A DNA stretch of 64,000 nt from positions 509,403 through 573,402 of the forward strand of contig NZ_PDOG01000003.1 of the NCBI RefSeq assembly GCF_003202205.1, in the 5' to 3' direction. The position numbers and the translations under genes were made by a program. The notes below the pieces were generated by a model. That model ran no database searches and had not been told where the DNA came from. It saw only the letters and a list, made by a program, of their open reading frames with translations. Within the stretch, counting starts at the first letter, position 1. Each line of letters begins with the position of its first letter. Source of the DNA: Halomonas sp. LBP4. Lineage in GTDB: Bacteria > Pseudomonadota > Gammaproteobacteria > Pseudomonadales > Halomonadaceae. Below are positions 48,977-58,057 of the stretch, one piece after another.

Positions 48977-49131
48977 GCCCAGAAATGTTTCAGCATTATC
49001 AATGCGTTGGGCATGGGTGGGTGGCAGGTTGCCAGCGCTGCCGGTCCCTATGGGGTCAGACCCCGGCGGCGTCGAATCCGCTCGCAAGACGCACTATGAC
49101 GGGCTTCGCGACTTGGCTGGGGTCTGACCCC
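48977..49131. repeat. REP-like element copy 4 with extended left homology
   Basis: The 80-bp core is 49052-49131, bounded by GGGGTCAGACCCC and GGGGTCTGACCCC. Core and about 75 bp of left flank are almost identical to copy 2 at 23322-23475, though 25 kb apart. It occupies the 325-bp gap between msrC and metQ; the remainder of the gap shows a weak resemblance to the right flank of copy 1 (AACGTCGAGAAAAACGTGGG). Confidence 0.85.
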
Positions 49132-49212
49132 AAAGGGGCAGCCTCGGCGCCTTCTTCGGCGAACAAGCTATCAACGTCGAGAAAAACGTGGGGGCAGGCG
49201 ATCGAGCTGCCC

Positions 49213-50025
49213 TTACTTCCAGCCGGGAACCGCCTGCGGTCCAAACAGTTCGTTCGCCTTGGCCTCGACCTCCTCGGTCTGGTAGGCCTCGACCAGCTGC
49301 CGGATGGCCTCGCGCTCCTCGTCACCGCCGCGTACCACGATCAGGTTGACATAGGGGGACTCCGCGCCCTCCTTGATCAGGGCGTCGTCCAGGCTCAGGC
49401 CGGCCGGCTGGGCGAAGGTGTTGTTGATGAAGGCCATGTCCACGTCGGGCAGCACGCGCGGCAGCTGGGCGGCCTCGATCTCGCGGAAGTCGAAGTCGTG
49501 CGGATTCTCGACGATGTCCAGAGGCGTGGCCTCCAGGTTCGCCGGGTCGGCGAGTTCGATGAGCTCCAGGTTGTGCATCAGGATCAGGGCGCGCCCTTCG
49601 TTGGAGGGGTCGTTGGGCAGGGCGATGGTGGCCCCGTCCGGCAGCTCCTCGATGCTGTCGTACTTCTCGGAGTAGGCGCCGATCGGGTAGACGAAGGTGT
49701 AGCCGGCGATGGCGAAGTCGTAACCCCGATCCTCCACCATGCTCTGCATGTAGGGCTCGTGCTGGTAGGCGTTGGCGTCCAGGCTCCCGTCGGCCAGCGC
49801 GGCGTTGGGCGAGACGTAGTCGGTGAACTCGACGATCTCCACCTCGAGACCGAACTCCTCGCGGGCGATGCCGGCGGCGACTTCCATCACCTCGGTCTCG
49901 GGACCGGCCACGGTGCCGATCTTGATGGACCGGGGCTCGTCGGCGTCGTCGTCGCCGCAGCCGGCCAGCAGGGTGGCGCCGGCCAGGGTGGCGGCGCCGA
50001 GCAGACGGGGTAGGGTCAGTTGCAT
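49213..50025 (-). CDS. metQ: Methionine ABC transporter binding lipoprotein MetQ
   Basis: A 270-residue NlpA-family lipoprotein: LLGAATLAGATLLAGCGDDD gives the lipobox, then SIKIGTVAGPETEVMEVA and EFTDYVSPNAALADGSLDANAYQHEPYM, typical of MetQ. It delivers D/L-methionine to MetNI. It is the last gene of metNIQ but separated from metI by 204 bp holding a MITE-like foldback element. Confidence 0.94.
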   Translation of the reverse strand: MQLTLPRLLGAATLAGATLLAGCGDDDADEPRSIKIGTVAGPETEVMEVAAGIAREEFGLEVEIVEFTDYVSPNAALADGSLDANAYQHEPYMQSMVEDRGYDFAIAGYTFVYPIGAYSEKYDSIEELPDGATIALPNDPSNEGRALILMHNLELIELADPANLEATPLDIVENPHDFDFREIEAAQLPRVLPDVDMAFINNTFAQPAGLSLDDALIKEGAESPYVNLIVVRGGDEEREAIRQLVEAYQTEEVEAKANELFGPQAVPGWK

Positions 50026-50083
50026 GGTCTTACTCTCCTTTGCGTGCCGCGCTCAGGTGGCGAGGCTGTGAAATCGGGTGCCA

Positions 50084-50227
50084 GGGGAGCGCTGATTTAT
50101 GTCGCGAGCGAAGAGAGGCTGGTCGCCGCCGGAGCGCAACAACCGGAGTTGACTGGGGTGCTCAATGAGGATTGTGAGCACCGCCGGCGGCCAGGATCTC
50201 GAGCGCAGCAATAAATCAGTGCTCCCC
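50084..50227. mobile_element. MITE-like foldback element between metI and metQ
   Basis: A 144-bp segment with 17-bp terminal inverted repeats, GGGGAGCGCTGATTTAT (50084-50100) and ATAAATCAGTGCTCCCC (50211-50227), matching at 16 of 17. The imperfect palindrome continues inward (CTGGTCGCCGCCGG against CCGCCGGCGGCCAG). No coding sequence. It lies within the metNIQ operon and its right end adjoins the metI stop. Confidence 0.8.
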
Positions 50228-50229
50228 GG

Positions 50230-50883
50230 TTACTTGTGGTCGGTACGCCGCACCAGGTGGTCGCCGAGCATCTGGAAGCCCTGCACCATCACCACCAGGA
50301 TCACCACGGTGATCAGCATCACCGTGGGATCGAAGCGATTGTAGCCGTAGCGGATGCCCAGGTCGCCCAGGCCGCCGCCGCCCACGGCGCCGGCCATGGC
50401 CGAATAGCTGATCAGGGTCACCACGGTGATGGTCAGCCCGGTGAAGATACCGCCCCTGGCCTCCGGCAGCAGCACCTTGAGGATGATCTGCCGGGGCGTG
50501 GCCCCCATGGACTGGGCGGCCTCCACCAGGCCGGGCGGCACCTCGTTCAGGGCGCCCTCCACCAGCCGCGCCACGAAGGGGATGGCGGCGATGGTCAGCG
50601 GCACGATGGCGGCGTTGGTGCCGATGGAGGTGCCGACGAGCAGCCGCGTGAAGGGAATGATCGCCACCATCAGGATGATGAAGGGCACCGAGCGGCCGAC
50701 GTTGGTCACGGTGCCGAGCACCTGGCTGGCCAGGGGGTGGGCCAGTACCTGCCCCGGGCGGGTGACGTAGAGCAGCACGCCCAGGGGCACGCCGAGCAGC
50801 GCCGAGATCAGCCCCGAGACCCCCACCATGTAGAGGGTGTCCAGGGTGGCCCTGAGGATGAGCTCAAGCATCGCGCTGGACAT
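50230..50883 (-). CDS. metI: Methionine ABC transporter permease MetI
   Basis: Inner-membrane permease, 217 residues, with five helices and the EAA loop EVPPGLVEAAQSMGATPRQIILKVLLPEA. It begins MSSAMLELILRATLDTLYMVGVSGLISALLGVPLGVLLY. The ATG at 50883 has GGAGG nine bases upstream, overlapping the end of metN by 20 bases; ATG at 50871 is an alternative. Confidence 0.94.
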   Translation of the reverse strand: MSSAMLELILRATLDTLYMVGVSGLISALLGVPLGVLLYVTRPGQVLAHPLASQVLGTVTNVGRSVPFIILMVAIIPFTRLLVGTSIGTNAAIVPLTIAAIPFVARLVEGALNEVPPGLVEAAQSMGATPRQIILKVLLPEARGGIFTGLTITVVTLISYSAMAGAVGGGGLGDLGIRYGYNRFDPTVMLITVVILVVMVQGFQMLGDHLVRRTDHK

Positions 50884-51964
50884 GGCCGAGCACCTCCACG
50901 TGAAGATCATGGGTTTCGAGATAGTCGATGGCGCGGGCGGTCTCGCTCGTCGCGCCGATCAGCTCGGCGATCATCAGCCCCAGGGTGCGCTCCTGGATCG
51001 ACTCGACCTTGGCCTGCAGGATACTCACGTCCACGCCGCACTCCCGGGCCAGCCGCGAGATCAGCGGGGTCGAGACGGCGTCGCCCGAGAAGGCCAGGCG
51101 CACCACCGGATGGGTGTGCTCGCCGGGGGTCTCCTCGAGACGCTCGATCAGCGCCCGGGGCGGCTCGAGCTGCAGGAAGTCGTTGAGGAAGTCGCGGCCC
51201 AGCCGGGTGCGCGGGGCGGTAAAGAAGTCGCCGACGTCGGCCTCCTCGACCAGCTCGCCATCGGAGATCAGGCTGACCCGATGGCAGATCGACTTGACCA
51301 CCTCCATCTCGTGGGTGATCAGCAGGATGGTCAGGCCGAGCTTGTGGTTGATGTCGCGCAGCAGCGCCAGGATCGAACCGGTGGTCTGGGGATCGAGTGC
51401 CGAGGTGGCCTCGTCGCACAGCAGCACCCGCGGGCGGCTGGCGAGCGCCCGGGCGATGGCGACCCGCTGCTTCTGGCCGCCGGAGAGCCGGGCGGGGTAC
51501 TGGTCGGCCTTGTCGGCCAGGCCGACGAGCTCCAGCAGCGGGGTGACCCGTTCGCGGATCGCCGCGCGCGTCATGCCCATCAGCTCCAGCGGCAGCGCCA
51601 CGTTGTCGAAGACGTTACGGTTGGTCAGCAGGTTGAAGTGCTGGAAGATCATGCCGATGCGATGGCGCGCCTGGTTGAGGGCGCCGTTGGCGAGGCCGGT
51701 GAGCTCCTGGCCGTCGACGGTGACGGTACCGGCGGTGGGGCGCTCGAGCAGGTTGACGCAGCGGATCAGCGTCGACTTGCCGGCCCCGGACAGGCCGATC
51801 ACGCCGTGGATCTGCCCCGGCGGAACGTGCAGGTCGACGTTCTTCAGGGCCTCGACGACCCTGGGGTCGGCGTCTCGCCCGGGCGGGGCGCCGTGGTTCC
51901 CTGAGCGCCCCTGGCGGTGGCCCTTGAGATAGTAGGTCTTGGAAACATTGTGCAGTCGGATCAT
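50864..51964 (-). CDS. metN: Methionine ABC transporter ATP-binding protein MetN
   Basis: ATPase of the methionine importer, 366 residues. Walker A is GLSGAGKST, signature LSGGQKQRVAIARAL, Walker B VLLCDEATSALDP, switch His in ITHEM. The carboxyl NIL domain (PVVRLAFSGDAVSTPLISRLARECGVDVSILQAKVE) binds methionine for trans-inhibition. An insertion of about 25 Gly/Arg/Pro-rich residues after LHNVSKTYYLKG (residues 12-35) is unusual for MetN. Start at 51964; a SAM-II-like leader and terminator precede it. Confidence 0.95.
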   Translation of the reverse strand: MIRLHNVSKTYYLKGHRQGRSGNHGAPPGRDADPRVVEALKNVDLHVPPGQIHGVIGLSGAGKSTLIRCVNLLERPTAGTVTVDGQELTGLANGALNQARHRIGMIFQHFNLLTNRNVFDNVALPLELMGMTRAAIRERVTPLLELVGLADKADQYPARLSGGQKQRVAIARALASRPRVLLCDEATSALDPQTTGSILALLRDINHKLGLTILLITHEMEVVKSICHRVSLISDGELVEEADVGDFFTAPRTRLGRDFLNDFLQLEPPRALIERLEETPGEHTHPVVRLAFSGDAVSTPLISRLARECGVDVSILQAKVESIQERTLGLMIAELIGATSETARAIDYLETHDLHVEVLGHVQRDA

Positions 51965-52018
51965 GGAAGCCTCCGCGGGGGGAGGGCGCCCGGGCGGTGC
52001 GGGCCGTGCAGCGAGGGC

Positions 52019-52044
52019 AAAAAAAGCCACCCTTGGAGGGTGGC
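52019..52044 (-). terminator. Leader terminator before metN
   Basis: On the reverse strand GCCACCCT-TGG complement-AGGGTGGC forms a perfect 8-bp stem (52026-52033 with 52037-52044) followed directly by seven T. It stands 55 bp before the metN ATG and immediately after the riboswitch-like element, so it would stop transcription inside the leader. Its first arm (AGGGTGGC complement) can alternatively pair with GGGTG at the end of the aptamer. Confidence 0.85.
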
Positions 52045-52055
52045 CATCAACGCTG

Positions 52056-52147
52056 GACACACCCTTTTAGCTGCACTTCGCCGCGCCTGCCTCGAGGAGG
52101 CAGGCGCGACGCTGGCGCCCGCAATCCGGGTACAAATCGGCGCCTTC
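52056..52147 (-). promoter_or_regulatory. SAM-II-type riboswitch in the metN leader, with inserted hairpin
   Basis: Read on the reverse strand: GGCGCCGATTTG (P1 5' arm plus loop), ACCCGGATTGCGGGCGCC (P1 3' arm), an inserted 12-bp hairpin (52082-52108), then GTGCAGCTAAAAGGG. This reproduces the order and conserved bases of the SAM-II (SAM_alpha) aptamer, whose reference RNA has GCTGATTTAACC, GTATTGCAAGC and GTAGCTAAAAAGGG. The ACCC of the first loop can pair with GGGT at the end as the pseudoknot. A terminator follows within about 12 bases. Expected role: SAM-dependent shut-off of methionine import. Confidence 0.75.
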
Positions 52148-52161
52148 AAAATGTGGGGCGA

Positions 52162-52190
52162 AGGCTAAGACCAAAGCCGAAAGCTGTCAA
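52162..52190 (-). promoter_or_regulatory. Promoter of metNIQ
   Basis: On the reverse strand TTGACA (52190-52185), 17 bp, TAGCCT (52167-52162). Transcription would start near 52155, just before the riboswitch-like element, giving a leader of about 190 bases. Confidence 0.7.
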
Positions 52191-52296
52191 GCTTGCTGGT
52201 GAATGGTCCCATCGTTACGCTTTCCGATCAGTAGATCGTCCCGAATATGCAGGAAAAGCAGAATGATTTTCTGATGCTGGCGGCCTCGGACCTTCC

Positions 52297-52371
52297 CAGG
52301 GCAATCGCCGCTACCCAAAGAGAGAGGCGCCGGAACAGCCTCGAGCGTTACCGCCATCTGCGATAGCCCTG
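52297..52371. repeat. 75-bp foldback repeat, copy 2
   Basis: 72/75 identical to 29982-30056, with ends CAGGGCAATCGC and GCGATAGCCCTG. It lies between divergent metN and ribE. The remaining part of the 507-bp gap holds the metN leader, its promoter, and about 100 bp of unremarkable sequence on each side. Confidence 0.85.
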
Positions 52372-52471
52372 CGGGGCATCCTCGGCGCATGGACGGCGGG
52401 CCCGGGAATTCCCTACACTGTCAGGCTTTCCGATATTCCGCGGCCGATGACCGCAATAGCGAGGAGCGCCA

Positions 52472-53101
52472 ATGTTTACAGGCATCGTGCAGGGCACGGC
52501 GGAAGTGGTCGCCATCGAGGAGGCCGAGGCCTTTCGCACCCATGTGGTCACGCTGCCCGAGGCGCTGTGCCGCGGGCTCGAGATCGGCGCCTCGGTGGCC
52601 CACAACGGTGTCTGCCTGACGGCGACCGCCATCGACGGCGAACGGGTCAGCTTCGACCTGATGCGCGAGACCCTCAGGCTGACCAATCTTGGTGCGCTGC
52701 GGGTGGGGGATCGCGTCAACATCGAGCGGGCGGCACGCTTCGGCGACGAGATCGGCGGTCACGCCATGTCCGGTCACGTCATGGCCATGGCCGAACTGGT
52801 GGAGCTCGACGAGGCACCCAACAACCGGCGGCTATGGTTCGAGCTGCCCCACGCCCTGGGGCGCTTCCTGTTCGACAAGGGCTACATCGGGGTGGACGGC
52901 ATCAGCCTGACCATCGGCGAGGTGAAGCCTGCCACGGCGACCCGGGGGCCGCGCTTCTGCGTCAACCTGATTCCCGAGACCCTGGCACGCACCATCCTGG
53001 TCGATCGAGCGCCCGGGGATCTCGTCAATATCGAGATCGACCCCCAGACCCAGGCCATCGTCGAGACCGTGGAGCGTGTCCTGGCCGCGCGCGGGGCCTG
53101 A
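52472..53101 (+). CDS. ribE: Riboflavin synthase (alpha chain)
   Basis: Final step of riboflavin synthesis, dismutation of two lumazines; 209 residues with the two internal lumazine-binding repeats. It begins [12 protein letters not shown], the invariant start of the family; [12 protein letters not shown] and GVDGISLTI mark the equivalent ligand loops of the two halves, and [13 protein letters not shown] the second barrel. It is isolated from other rib genes. No FMN riboswitch was found upstream. Confidence 0.95.
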   Translation: MFTGIVQGTAEVVAIEEAEAFRTHVVTLPEALCRGLEIGASVAHNGVCLTATAIDGERVSFDLMRETLRLTNLGALRVGDRVNIERAARFGDEIGGHAMSGHVMAMAELVELDEAPNNRRLWFELPHALGRFLFDKGYIGVDGISLTIGEVKPATATRGPRFCVNLIPETLARTILVDRAPGDLVNIEIDPQTQAIVETVERVLAARGA

Positions 53102-53301
53102 CCAGGAGGCTGGCTTGACCACTCCGTCAAGTCTGCGTTGGAAGCTCGGCTGGCGAATGGCCCGTTGGTTGCTTATATAAGGCAGACCGAGCCGTATCAT
53201 GGGCGGCCCGCTGCCTCGCATCCCGACAGGGCATTGGGTACCATAGGCGGCTTTTCTCGCACTCCGGACGACGACACCGTCCCCGCGCAGGAACGACAAC
53301 G

Positions 53302-54606
53302 ATGCTGAAACGCCTGATGGACGAGCATTTCAAGCTGGCCGAGCACAATACCGATGTAAAGACCGAGGTCATTGCCGGGATCACCACCTTCCTGACCATG
53401 GCCTACATCATCTTCGTCAACCCCAGCATCCTCTCCGAGACGGGCATGGACGCTGGCGCCGTCTTCGTCGCCACCTGCCTCGCCGCGGCCCTGGGTTCTC
53501 TGATCATGGGGCTGTGGGCCAACTATCCGATCGCCCAGGCGCCGGGCATGGGGCTCAACGCCTTCTTCACCTATGGCGTGGTGCTGGGCATGGGCTACAC
53601 CTGGGAGGCGGCGCTGGGGGCGGTATTCTTCTCCGGCTTCTGCTTCTTCCTGCTCAGCGTGTTCCGGGTGCGCGAGTGGATCATCAACTCGATCCCGCTC
53701 TCCCTGCGCCTGGGCATCGCCGCGGGTATCGGCCTCTTCCTGGCGATGATCGCGCTGAAGAACGCCGGCATCGTGGTCGCCAATCCGGCCACCTATGTGT
53801 CGCTGGGCGACCTGTCGCAGCCACCGGCGATCTATGCATTGCTGGGTTTCTTCGTCATCACCGCGCTGGCCTATCTGAAGGTCACCGGGGCGGTGATGAT
53901 CGGCATACTGGGCATCACCGTGCTGGCCATGATTCTCGGTCACAACGAGTACGGCGGCCTGATGTCCATGCCGCCCTCCATCGCCCCGACCTTCATGGCG
54001 CTCGACCTGGCCGGCGCCCTGGATGTGGCGATGCTCAGCGTGATCTTCGCCTTCCTGTTCGTCGACCTGTTCGACACCTCCGGCACATTGGTGGGCGTGG
54101 CCCACCGCGGCGGCCTGCTCGACAAGGACGGCAAGCTACCCCGGCTCGGGCGCGCCATGATGGCCGACAGTGGTGCCTCCATGGCCGGTGCCGTGCTCGG
54201 CACCTCCACCACCACCAGCTACATCGAGTCTACCGCGGGCATCGCCTCGGGTGGGCGCACCGGCCTGACCGCCGTGGTGGTGGCCGTGCTCTTCCTGGTC
54301 AGCCTGTTCTTCGCCCCCCTGGCGGGCTCCATTCCGGCCTACGCCACCGCCGGGGCGCTGCTCTACGTGGCGGTGCTGATGGCCGGCAGCCTGGCCCACG
54401 CCAACTGGGAAGACCCCACCGATGCCGCCCCGGTGCTGATCGCCGCCCTGGCCATGCCGCTGACCTTCTCGATCGCCGAGGGCATCGCCCTGGGCTTCAT
54501 CAGCTACGCTGCCATCAAGGCGTTGTCCGGGCGCTTCAAGGACCTCAACCCGGCGGTGATCGTGCTGGCGCTGCTGTTCGCGACCAAGTTCCTCTTCATC
54601 GACTGA
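53302..54606 (+). CDS. NCS2 family purine permease (AzgA/GhxP-like)
   Basis: A 434-residue membrane transporter with about 12-14 helices. Family motifs: [30 protein letters not shown], the [17 protein letters not shown] segment, and [20 protein letters not shown] with the later [26 protein letters not shown]. This subgroup imports guanine, hypoxanthine or adenine. The apt and gpt genes follow directly, fitting a salvage unit. Exact purine not decided. Confidence 0.93.
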   Translation: MLKRLMDEHFKLAEHNTDVKTEVIAGITTFLTMAYIIFVNPSILSETGMDAGAVFVATCLAAALGSLIMGLWANYPIAQAPGMGLNAFFTYGVVLGMGYTWEAALGAVFFSGFCFFLLSVFRVREWIINSIPLSLRLGIAAGIGLFLAMIALKNAGIVVANPATYVSLGDLSQPPAIYALLGFFVITALAYLKVTGAVMIGILGITVLAMILGHNEYGGLMSMPPSIAPTFMALDLAGALDVAMLSVIFAFLFVDLFDTSGTLVGVAHRGGLLDKDGKLPRLGRAMMADSGASMAGAVLGTSTTTSYIESTAGIASGGRTGLTAVVVAVLFLVSLFFAPLAGSIPAYATAGALLYVAVLMAGSLAHANWEDPTDAAPVLIAALAMPLTFSIAEGIALGFISYAAIKALSGRFKDLNPAVIVLALLFATKFLFID

Positions 54607-54644
54607 CCCATACCGACCGCATTCACACACCGAGACCTGTTTTG

Positions 54645-55190
54645 ATGAGCATCTACGGCGACTACATCAAGTCCGTGATCCGCACCGTCCCCGACTGGCC
54701 GCAGCCCGGGGTCAACTTCCGCGACATCACCCCGCTGCTGCAGAACAGCGCCGCCTTTCGCAAGCTGATCGACAGCTTCGTGCACCGCTACCAGGAGATG
54801 GATCTCGATGCCATCGCCGCCATCGACGCCCGGGGCTTCATCGTCGGCGCGCCGCTGGCCTACGAGCTGGGCTGCAGCTTCGTGCCGGTGCGCAAGAAGG
54901 GCAAGTTGCCCTTCAAGACCATCAGCGAGACCTACACCCTGGAGTACGGCGAGGCCGAGGTCGAGCTGCACTCCGACGCCTTCCGCCAGGACGATCGCAT
55001 CCTGATCGTCGACGACCTCATCGCCACCGGCGGCACCATGCTGGCCGCCGCCAAGCTGATCACCCGCAGCGGTGGCCGGGTGGTCGAGACCGCCACCATC
55101 ATCGACCTGCCGGATCTCGGCGGGGCGCAGCGCATCCGCGAGGCCGGCTTCGGCGTCTTCGCGGTCTGTTCCTTCACCGAGGACGAGTGA
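54645..55190 (+). CDS. apt: Adenine phosphoribosyltransferase
   Basis: Converts adenine and PRPP to AMP, 181 residues. It begins [33 protein letters not shown]; the PRPP loop is [19 protein letters not shown] and the [15 protein letters not shown] segment binds the base. 38 bp after the permease and 10 bp before gpt, so probably co-transcribed. Confidence 0.96.
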   Translation: MSIYGDYIKSVIRTVPDWPQPGVNFRDITPLLQNSAAFRKLIDSFVHRYQEMDLDAIAAIDARGFIVGAPLAYELGCSFVPVRKKGKLPFKTISETYTLEYGEAEVELHSDAFRQDDRILIVDDLIATGGTMLAAAKLITRSGGRVVETATIIDLPDLGGAQRIREAGFGVFAVCSFTEDE

Positions 55191-55200
55191 GTCTCCCGCC

Positions 55201-55680
55201 ATGAGCACCCACCGCTACCACCAGCACTTCACCGTCTCCTGGGACCAGCTCCACCGCGACGTGCGCGAGCTCTGCCATCGACTGATCGAGCGTGACTTCA
55301 AGGGCATCGTCGCCATCACCCGGGGCGGGTTGATCCCCGCCGCCCTGATCGCCCGCGAGCTCAACGTGCGCCTGATCGATACCGTGTGCATCAAGAGCTA
55401 TGACCACATGGACCAGGGCGGGCTCGAGGTGATGAAGGGCGTCGATCACGACGGCGACGGCTGGCTGCTGGTCGACGACCTGGTCGACACCGGCAAGACG
55501 GCACGCAAGGTACGCGAGATGCTGCCCAGGGCCCACTTCGTGACGGTCTATGCCAAGCCGGAGGGGCGGCCGCTGGTGGACCAGTATCTCACCGAGGTGG
55601 CCCAGGACTGCTGGATCCAGTTCCCCTGGGACATGGGCATCGCCTATGTCGAGCCGCTGGTCGACCAGGTGAAGCGCTGA
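55201..55680 (+). CDS. gpt: Xanthine-guanine phosphoribosyltransferase
   Basis: Salvages guanine and xanthine to GMP/XMP, 159 residues (E. coli Gpt 152). Motifs: [34 protein letters not shown], and the PRPP loop [37 protein letters not shown] ends the protein. The ATG at 55201 follows apt by ten bases; ung follows four bases after its stop. Confidence 0.95.
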   Translation: MSTHRYHQHFTVSWDQLHRDVRELCHRLIERDFKGIVAITRGGLIPAALIARELNVRLIDTVCIKSYDHMDQGGLEVMKGVDHDGDGWLLVDDLVDTGKTARKVREMLPRAHFVTVYAKPEGRPLVDQYLTEVAQDCWIQFPWDMGIAYVEPLVDQVKR

Positions 55681-55683
55681 ACC

Positions 55684-56367
55684 ATGGCCTGTCCACTTCC
55701 CGACAGCTGGCAGCGGTGGCTGGGCGCCGAGTTCGAGGCGCCCTACATGCAGGCCCTGCGTGACTTCCTGGCCGCCGAGAAGGCGGCCAGGAAGGTGATC
55801 TACCCGCACTCCTCGAACTGGTTCCGGGCCTTCGAGCTCACGCCGCTCGACCGGGTGCGGGTGGTGATCCTCGGTCAGGACCCCTACCACGGGCCCGGCC
55901 AGGCCCATGGCCTCTGCTTCTCGGTGCGCCCCGGCGTGCCCGTGCCGCCGTCGCTGGTCAACATCTACAAGGAGCTGGCCGCCGACGTGGGCTTCACGCC
56001 GGTGGATCACGGCAACCTGGAGCCTTGGGCGCGCCAGGGGGTGCTGCTGCTCAACACCTCGCTGACGGTGGAGCAGGGCAATGCCGGCGCCCACCGCGGC
56101 CGCGGCTGGGAGACCTTCACCGACCGCGCCATCGCCGCGGTCAACGCCCACGCCGAGCCCTCGGTGTTCCTGCTGTGGGGCAGCCATGCCCGGCAGAAGA
56201 AGGCGCTGGTCGATACCTCGCGCCACCTGGTGCTGGAGTCGCCGCACCCCTCGCCGCTCTCGGCGCACCGGGGCTTCTTCGGCAACCACCACTTCTCCCG
56301 GGCCAACGCCTTCCTGGCCGAGCATGGGCGCACGCCGGTCGACTGGCAGCTGCCCCCCACCCCCTGA
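55684..56367 (+). CDS. ung: Uracil-DNA glycosylase
   Basis: Removes uracil from DNA, family 1, 227 residues. The water-activating loop [18 protein letters not shown], the [11 protein letters not shown] loop, the [11 protein letters not shown] stretch and the minor-groove loop [18 protein letters not shown] are all present with the catalytic Asp and His. It is packed against gpt and belongs to the same transcription unit. Confidence 0.96.
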   Translation: MACPLPDSWQRWLGAEFEAPYMQALRDFLAAEKAARKVIYPHSSNWFRAFELTPLDRVRVVILGQDPYHGPGQAHGLCFSVRPGVPVPPSLVNIYKELAADVGFTPVDHGNLEPWARQGVLLLNTSLTVEQGNAGAHRGRGWETFTDRAIAAVNAHAEPSVFLLWGSHARQKKALVDTSRHLVLESPHPSPLSAHRGFFGNHHFSRANAFLAEHGRTPVDWQLPPTP

Positions 56368-56478
56368 CCGGGAGCCTTACCCTCAACGGTGGATGGCGGT
56401 AAAATGACGCGCAATTTGTCGGTGCCGTCCCTCCGATGAAGGTCGTTCCCGATCCATTGCCCTCAAGAGGTCCCTTCC

Positions 56479-57108
56479 ATGAGCCTTCACGCCATTCACC
56501 ATCCACTGGTCCAGCACAAGCTGGGACTGATGCGCGAAGCCGGCATCAGCACCAAGAGCTTCCGCGAACTGGCTGGCGAGCTGGCCAAGCTGCTCACCTA
56601 CGAGGCGACCCAGGACCTGGAACTCGAGACCCAGGAGATCGACGGCTGGAGCGGCCAGCCCATCCCGGTGCAGCTGCTCAAGGGCAAGAAGGTCACCATC
56701 GTGCCGATCCTGCGTGCCGGGCTCGGCATGCTCGACGGGGTCACCGACCTGATCCCCAGCGCCCGGGTCAGCGTGGTGGGGCTCTATCGCGACGAGGAGA
56801 CCCTGGAGCCGGTGCCCTATTTCGCCAAGTTCGCGAACGACCTCGACGAGCGCCTGGCCATCGTCATCGACCCGATGCTGGCCACCGGCGGCACCATGGT
56901 GGCCACCCTGGACATGCTGCGCGATCGTGGCTGCCAGCAGATGAAGGTGATCGTGCTGGTGGCCGCCCCCGAGGGCATCAAGCGGGTGCAGGAGGCCTAT
57001 CCCGAGATCGAGATCTACACCGCCGCGGTGGACGACCACCTGGACGAGAACGGCTATATCGTCCCGGGACTCGGCGATGCGGGAGACAAGATCTTCGGCA
57101 CTCGGTAG
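56479..57108 (+). CDS. upp: Uracil phosphoribosyltransferase
   Basis: Salvages uracil to UMP, 209 residues. Family segments: [39 protein letters not shown] at the start, [14 protein letters not shown], the PRPP loop [19 protein letters not shown], and the carboxyl [15 protein letters not shown]. Preceded by a 111-bp gap from ung. uraA is not adjacent. Confidence 0.97.
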   Translation: MSLHAIHHPLVQHKLGLMREAGISTKSFRELAGELAKLLTYEATQDLELETQEIDGWSGQPIPVQLLKGKKVTIVPILRAGLGMLDGVTDLIPSARVSVVGLYRDEETLEPVPYFAKFANDLDERLAIVIDPMLATGGTMVATLDMLRDRGCQQMKVIVLVAAPEGIKRVQEAYPEIEIYTAAVDDHLDENGYIVPGLGDAGDKIFGTR

Positions 57109-57279
57109 TCGCCCCCGGCTCCGCTGATCCTGGTGTTCGGCATCGGCGCCGATCGCTCGGCGGAGCCAAGCTTGTATGTTGGAAGTGACCAGACAAGGGC
57201 AGTATTGAGAAGACTTGCCGGGGTGGAGGGACGAGCCTGGCATCTGGCCCCATGGGCACAGACAGTGGGAGACATGGCC

Positions 57280-57861
57280 TCAGGCGTGATGCAGCTCCTG
57301 CCCGCCCTCCGAGAAGGTCGGCGGGGAGTTGGCGCTGACGATCACGCACTCCGTCTCGCCCGGGTTGCGGAAGCGGTGGGGCAGGCGGGAGTCGAAGTAG
57401 TAGGCATCGCCCGCGCCGAGCACCGCGACCTCGCCGTTCACGGTGATCTCGATGGTGCCCGAGATCACCACCCCGCCTTCCTCGCCCTCGTGCTCGAGCA
57501 TCTCCTCGCCGGTATCGGCGCCGGGGGGGTAGCGCTCATGGATGATCGACATGCTGCGGTCGGGCCGGCGGGCCGCCACCAGCCGCCAGGAGAGGTGGCC
57601 GTCGCCGATCTCGGTGAGCTCGGCGGCCGGGTAGAAGGGGCGCGGCTGGCTCAGCTCGTCGCCGGCGAAGAAGGCGCTGATCGACACCGGCAGGGCATCG
57701 AGAATCTTCTTCAGCGAGCTCACCGAGGGGCTGACGCTGTTCTGCTCGACCAGCGAGATGGTGCTGTTGGTGACGCCGGCTCGCTTGGCCAGCTCGCGCT
57801 GGGAGAGGCCGCGGGCATTGCGCAGCTGGCGCAGGCGAGCCCCTACATCGAATCCTTGCAT
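57280..57861 (-). CDS. puuR: XRE-cupin regulator, PuuR-like
   Basis: A 193-residue regulator: an XRE helix-turn-helix (GARLRQLRNARGLSQRELAKRAGVTNSTISLVEQNSVSPSVSSLKKILDAL) fused to a cupin (YPPGADTGEEMLEHEGEEGGVVISGTIEITVNGEVAVLGAGDAYYFDSRLPHRFRNPGETECVIVSANSPPTF). Order and sequence closely follow E. coli PuuR, the putrescine utilisation repressor. No polyamine genes lie here, so it probably acts on distant targets. Start at 57861; it is divergent from the mob/moa cluster. Confidence 0.82.
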   Translation of the reverse strand: MQGFDVGARLRQLRNARGLSQRELAKRAGVTNSTISLVEQNSVSPSVSSLKKILDALPVSISAFFAGDELSQPRPFYPAAELTEIGDGHLSWRLVAARRPDRSMSIIHERYPPGADTGEEMLEHEGEEGGVVISGTIEITVNGEVAVLGAGDAYYFDSRLPHRFRNPGETECVIVSANSPPTFSEGGQELHHA

Positions 57862-58057
57862 CGGGTGTCCTGTCGTCTGGGAACCTGTGATCGTTGAAGA
57901 TCCTTGACACCATGATACCCGCTCGGCCGACCGCCGATAAACCGCCGCCTTGATCGGCATCAGTACCGGCGCCCGGCGGCATGGCACCACCCGCCCGGCT
58001 CAGGCATCATGGGCAACAGCAACACTCGATAACGAATCCGGGACAGCAGGAGAGCCC

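Noticed and set aside
52372..52471. FMN riboswitch upstream of ribE
   Set aside because: No RFN-element blocks found by eye in the short leader; the gap is occupied by a repeat and unremarkable sequence.
53102..53301. Purine riboswitch before the NCS2 permease
   Set aside because: No conserved purine-aptamer loops recognised in this 200-bp gap.
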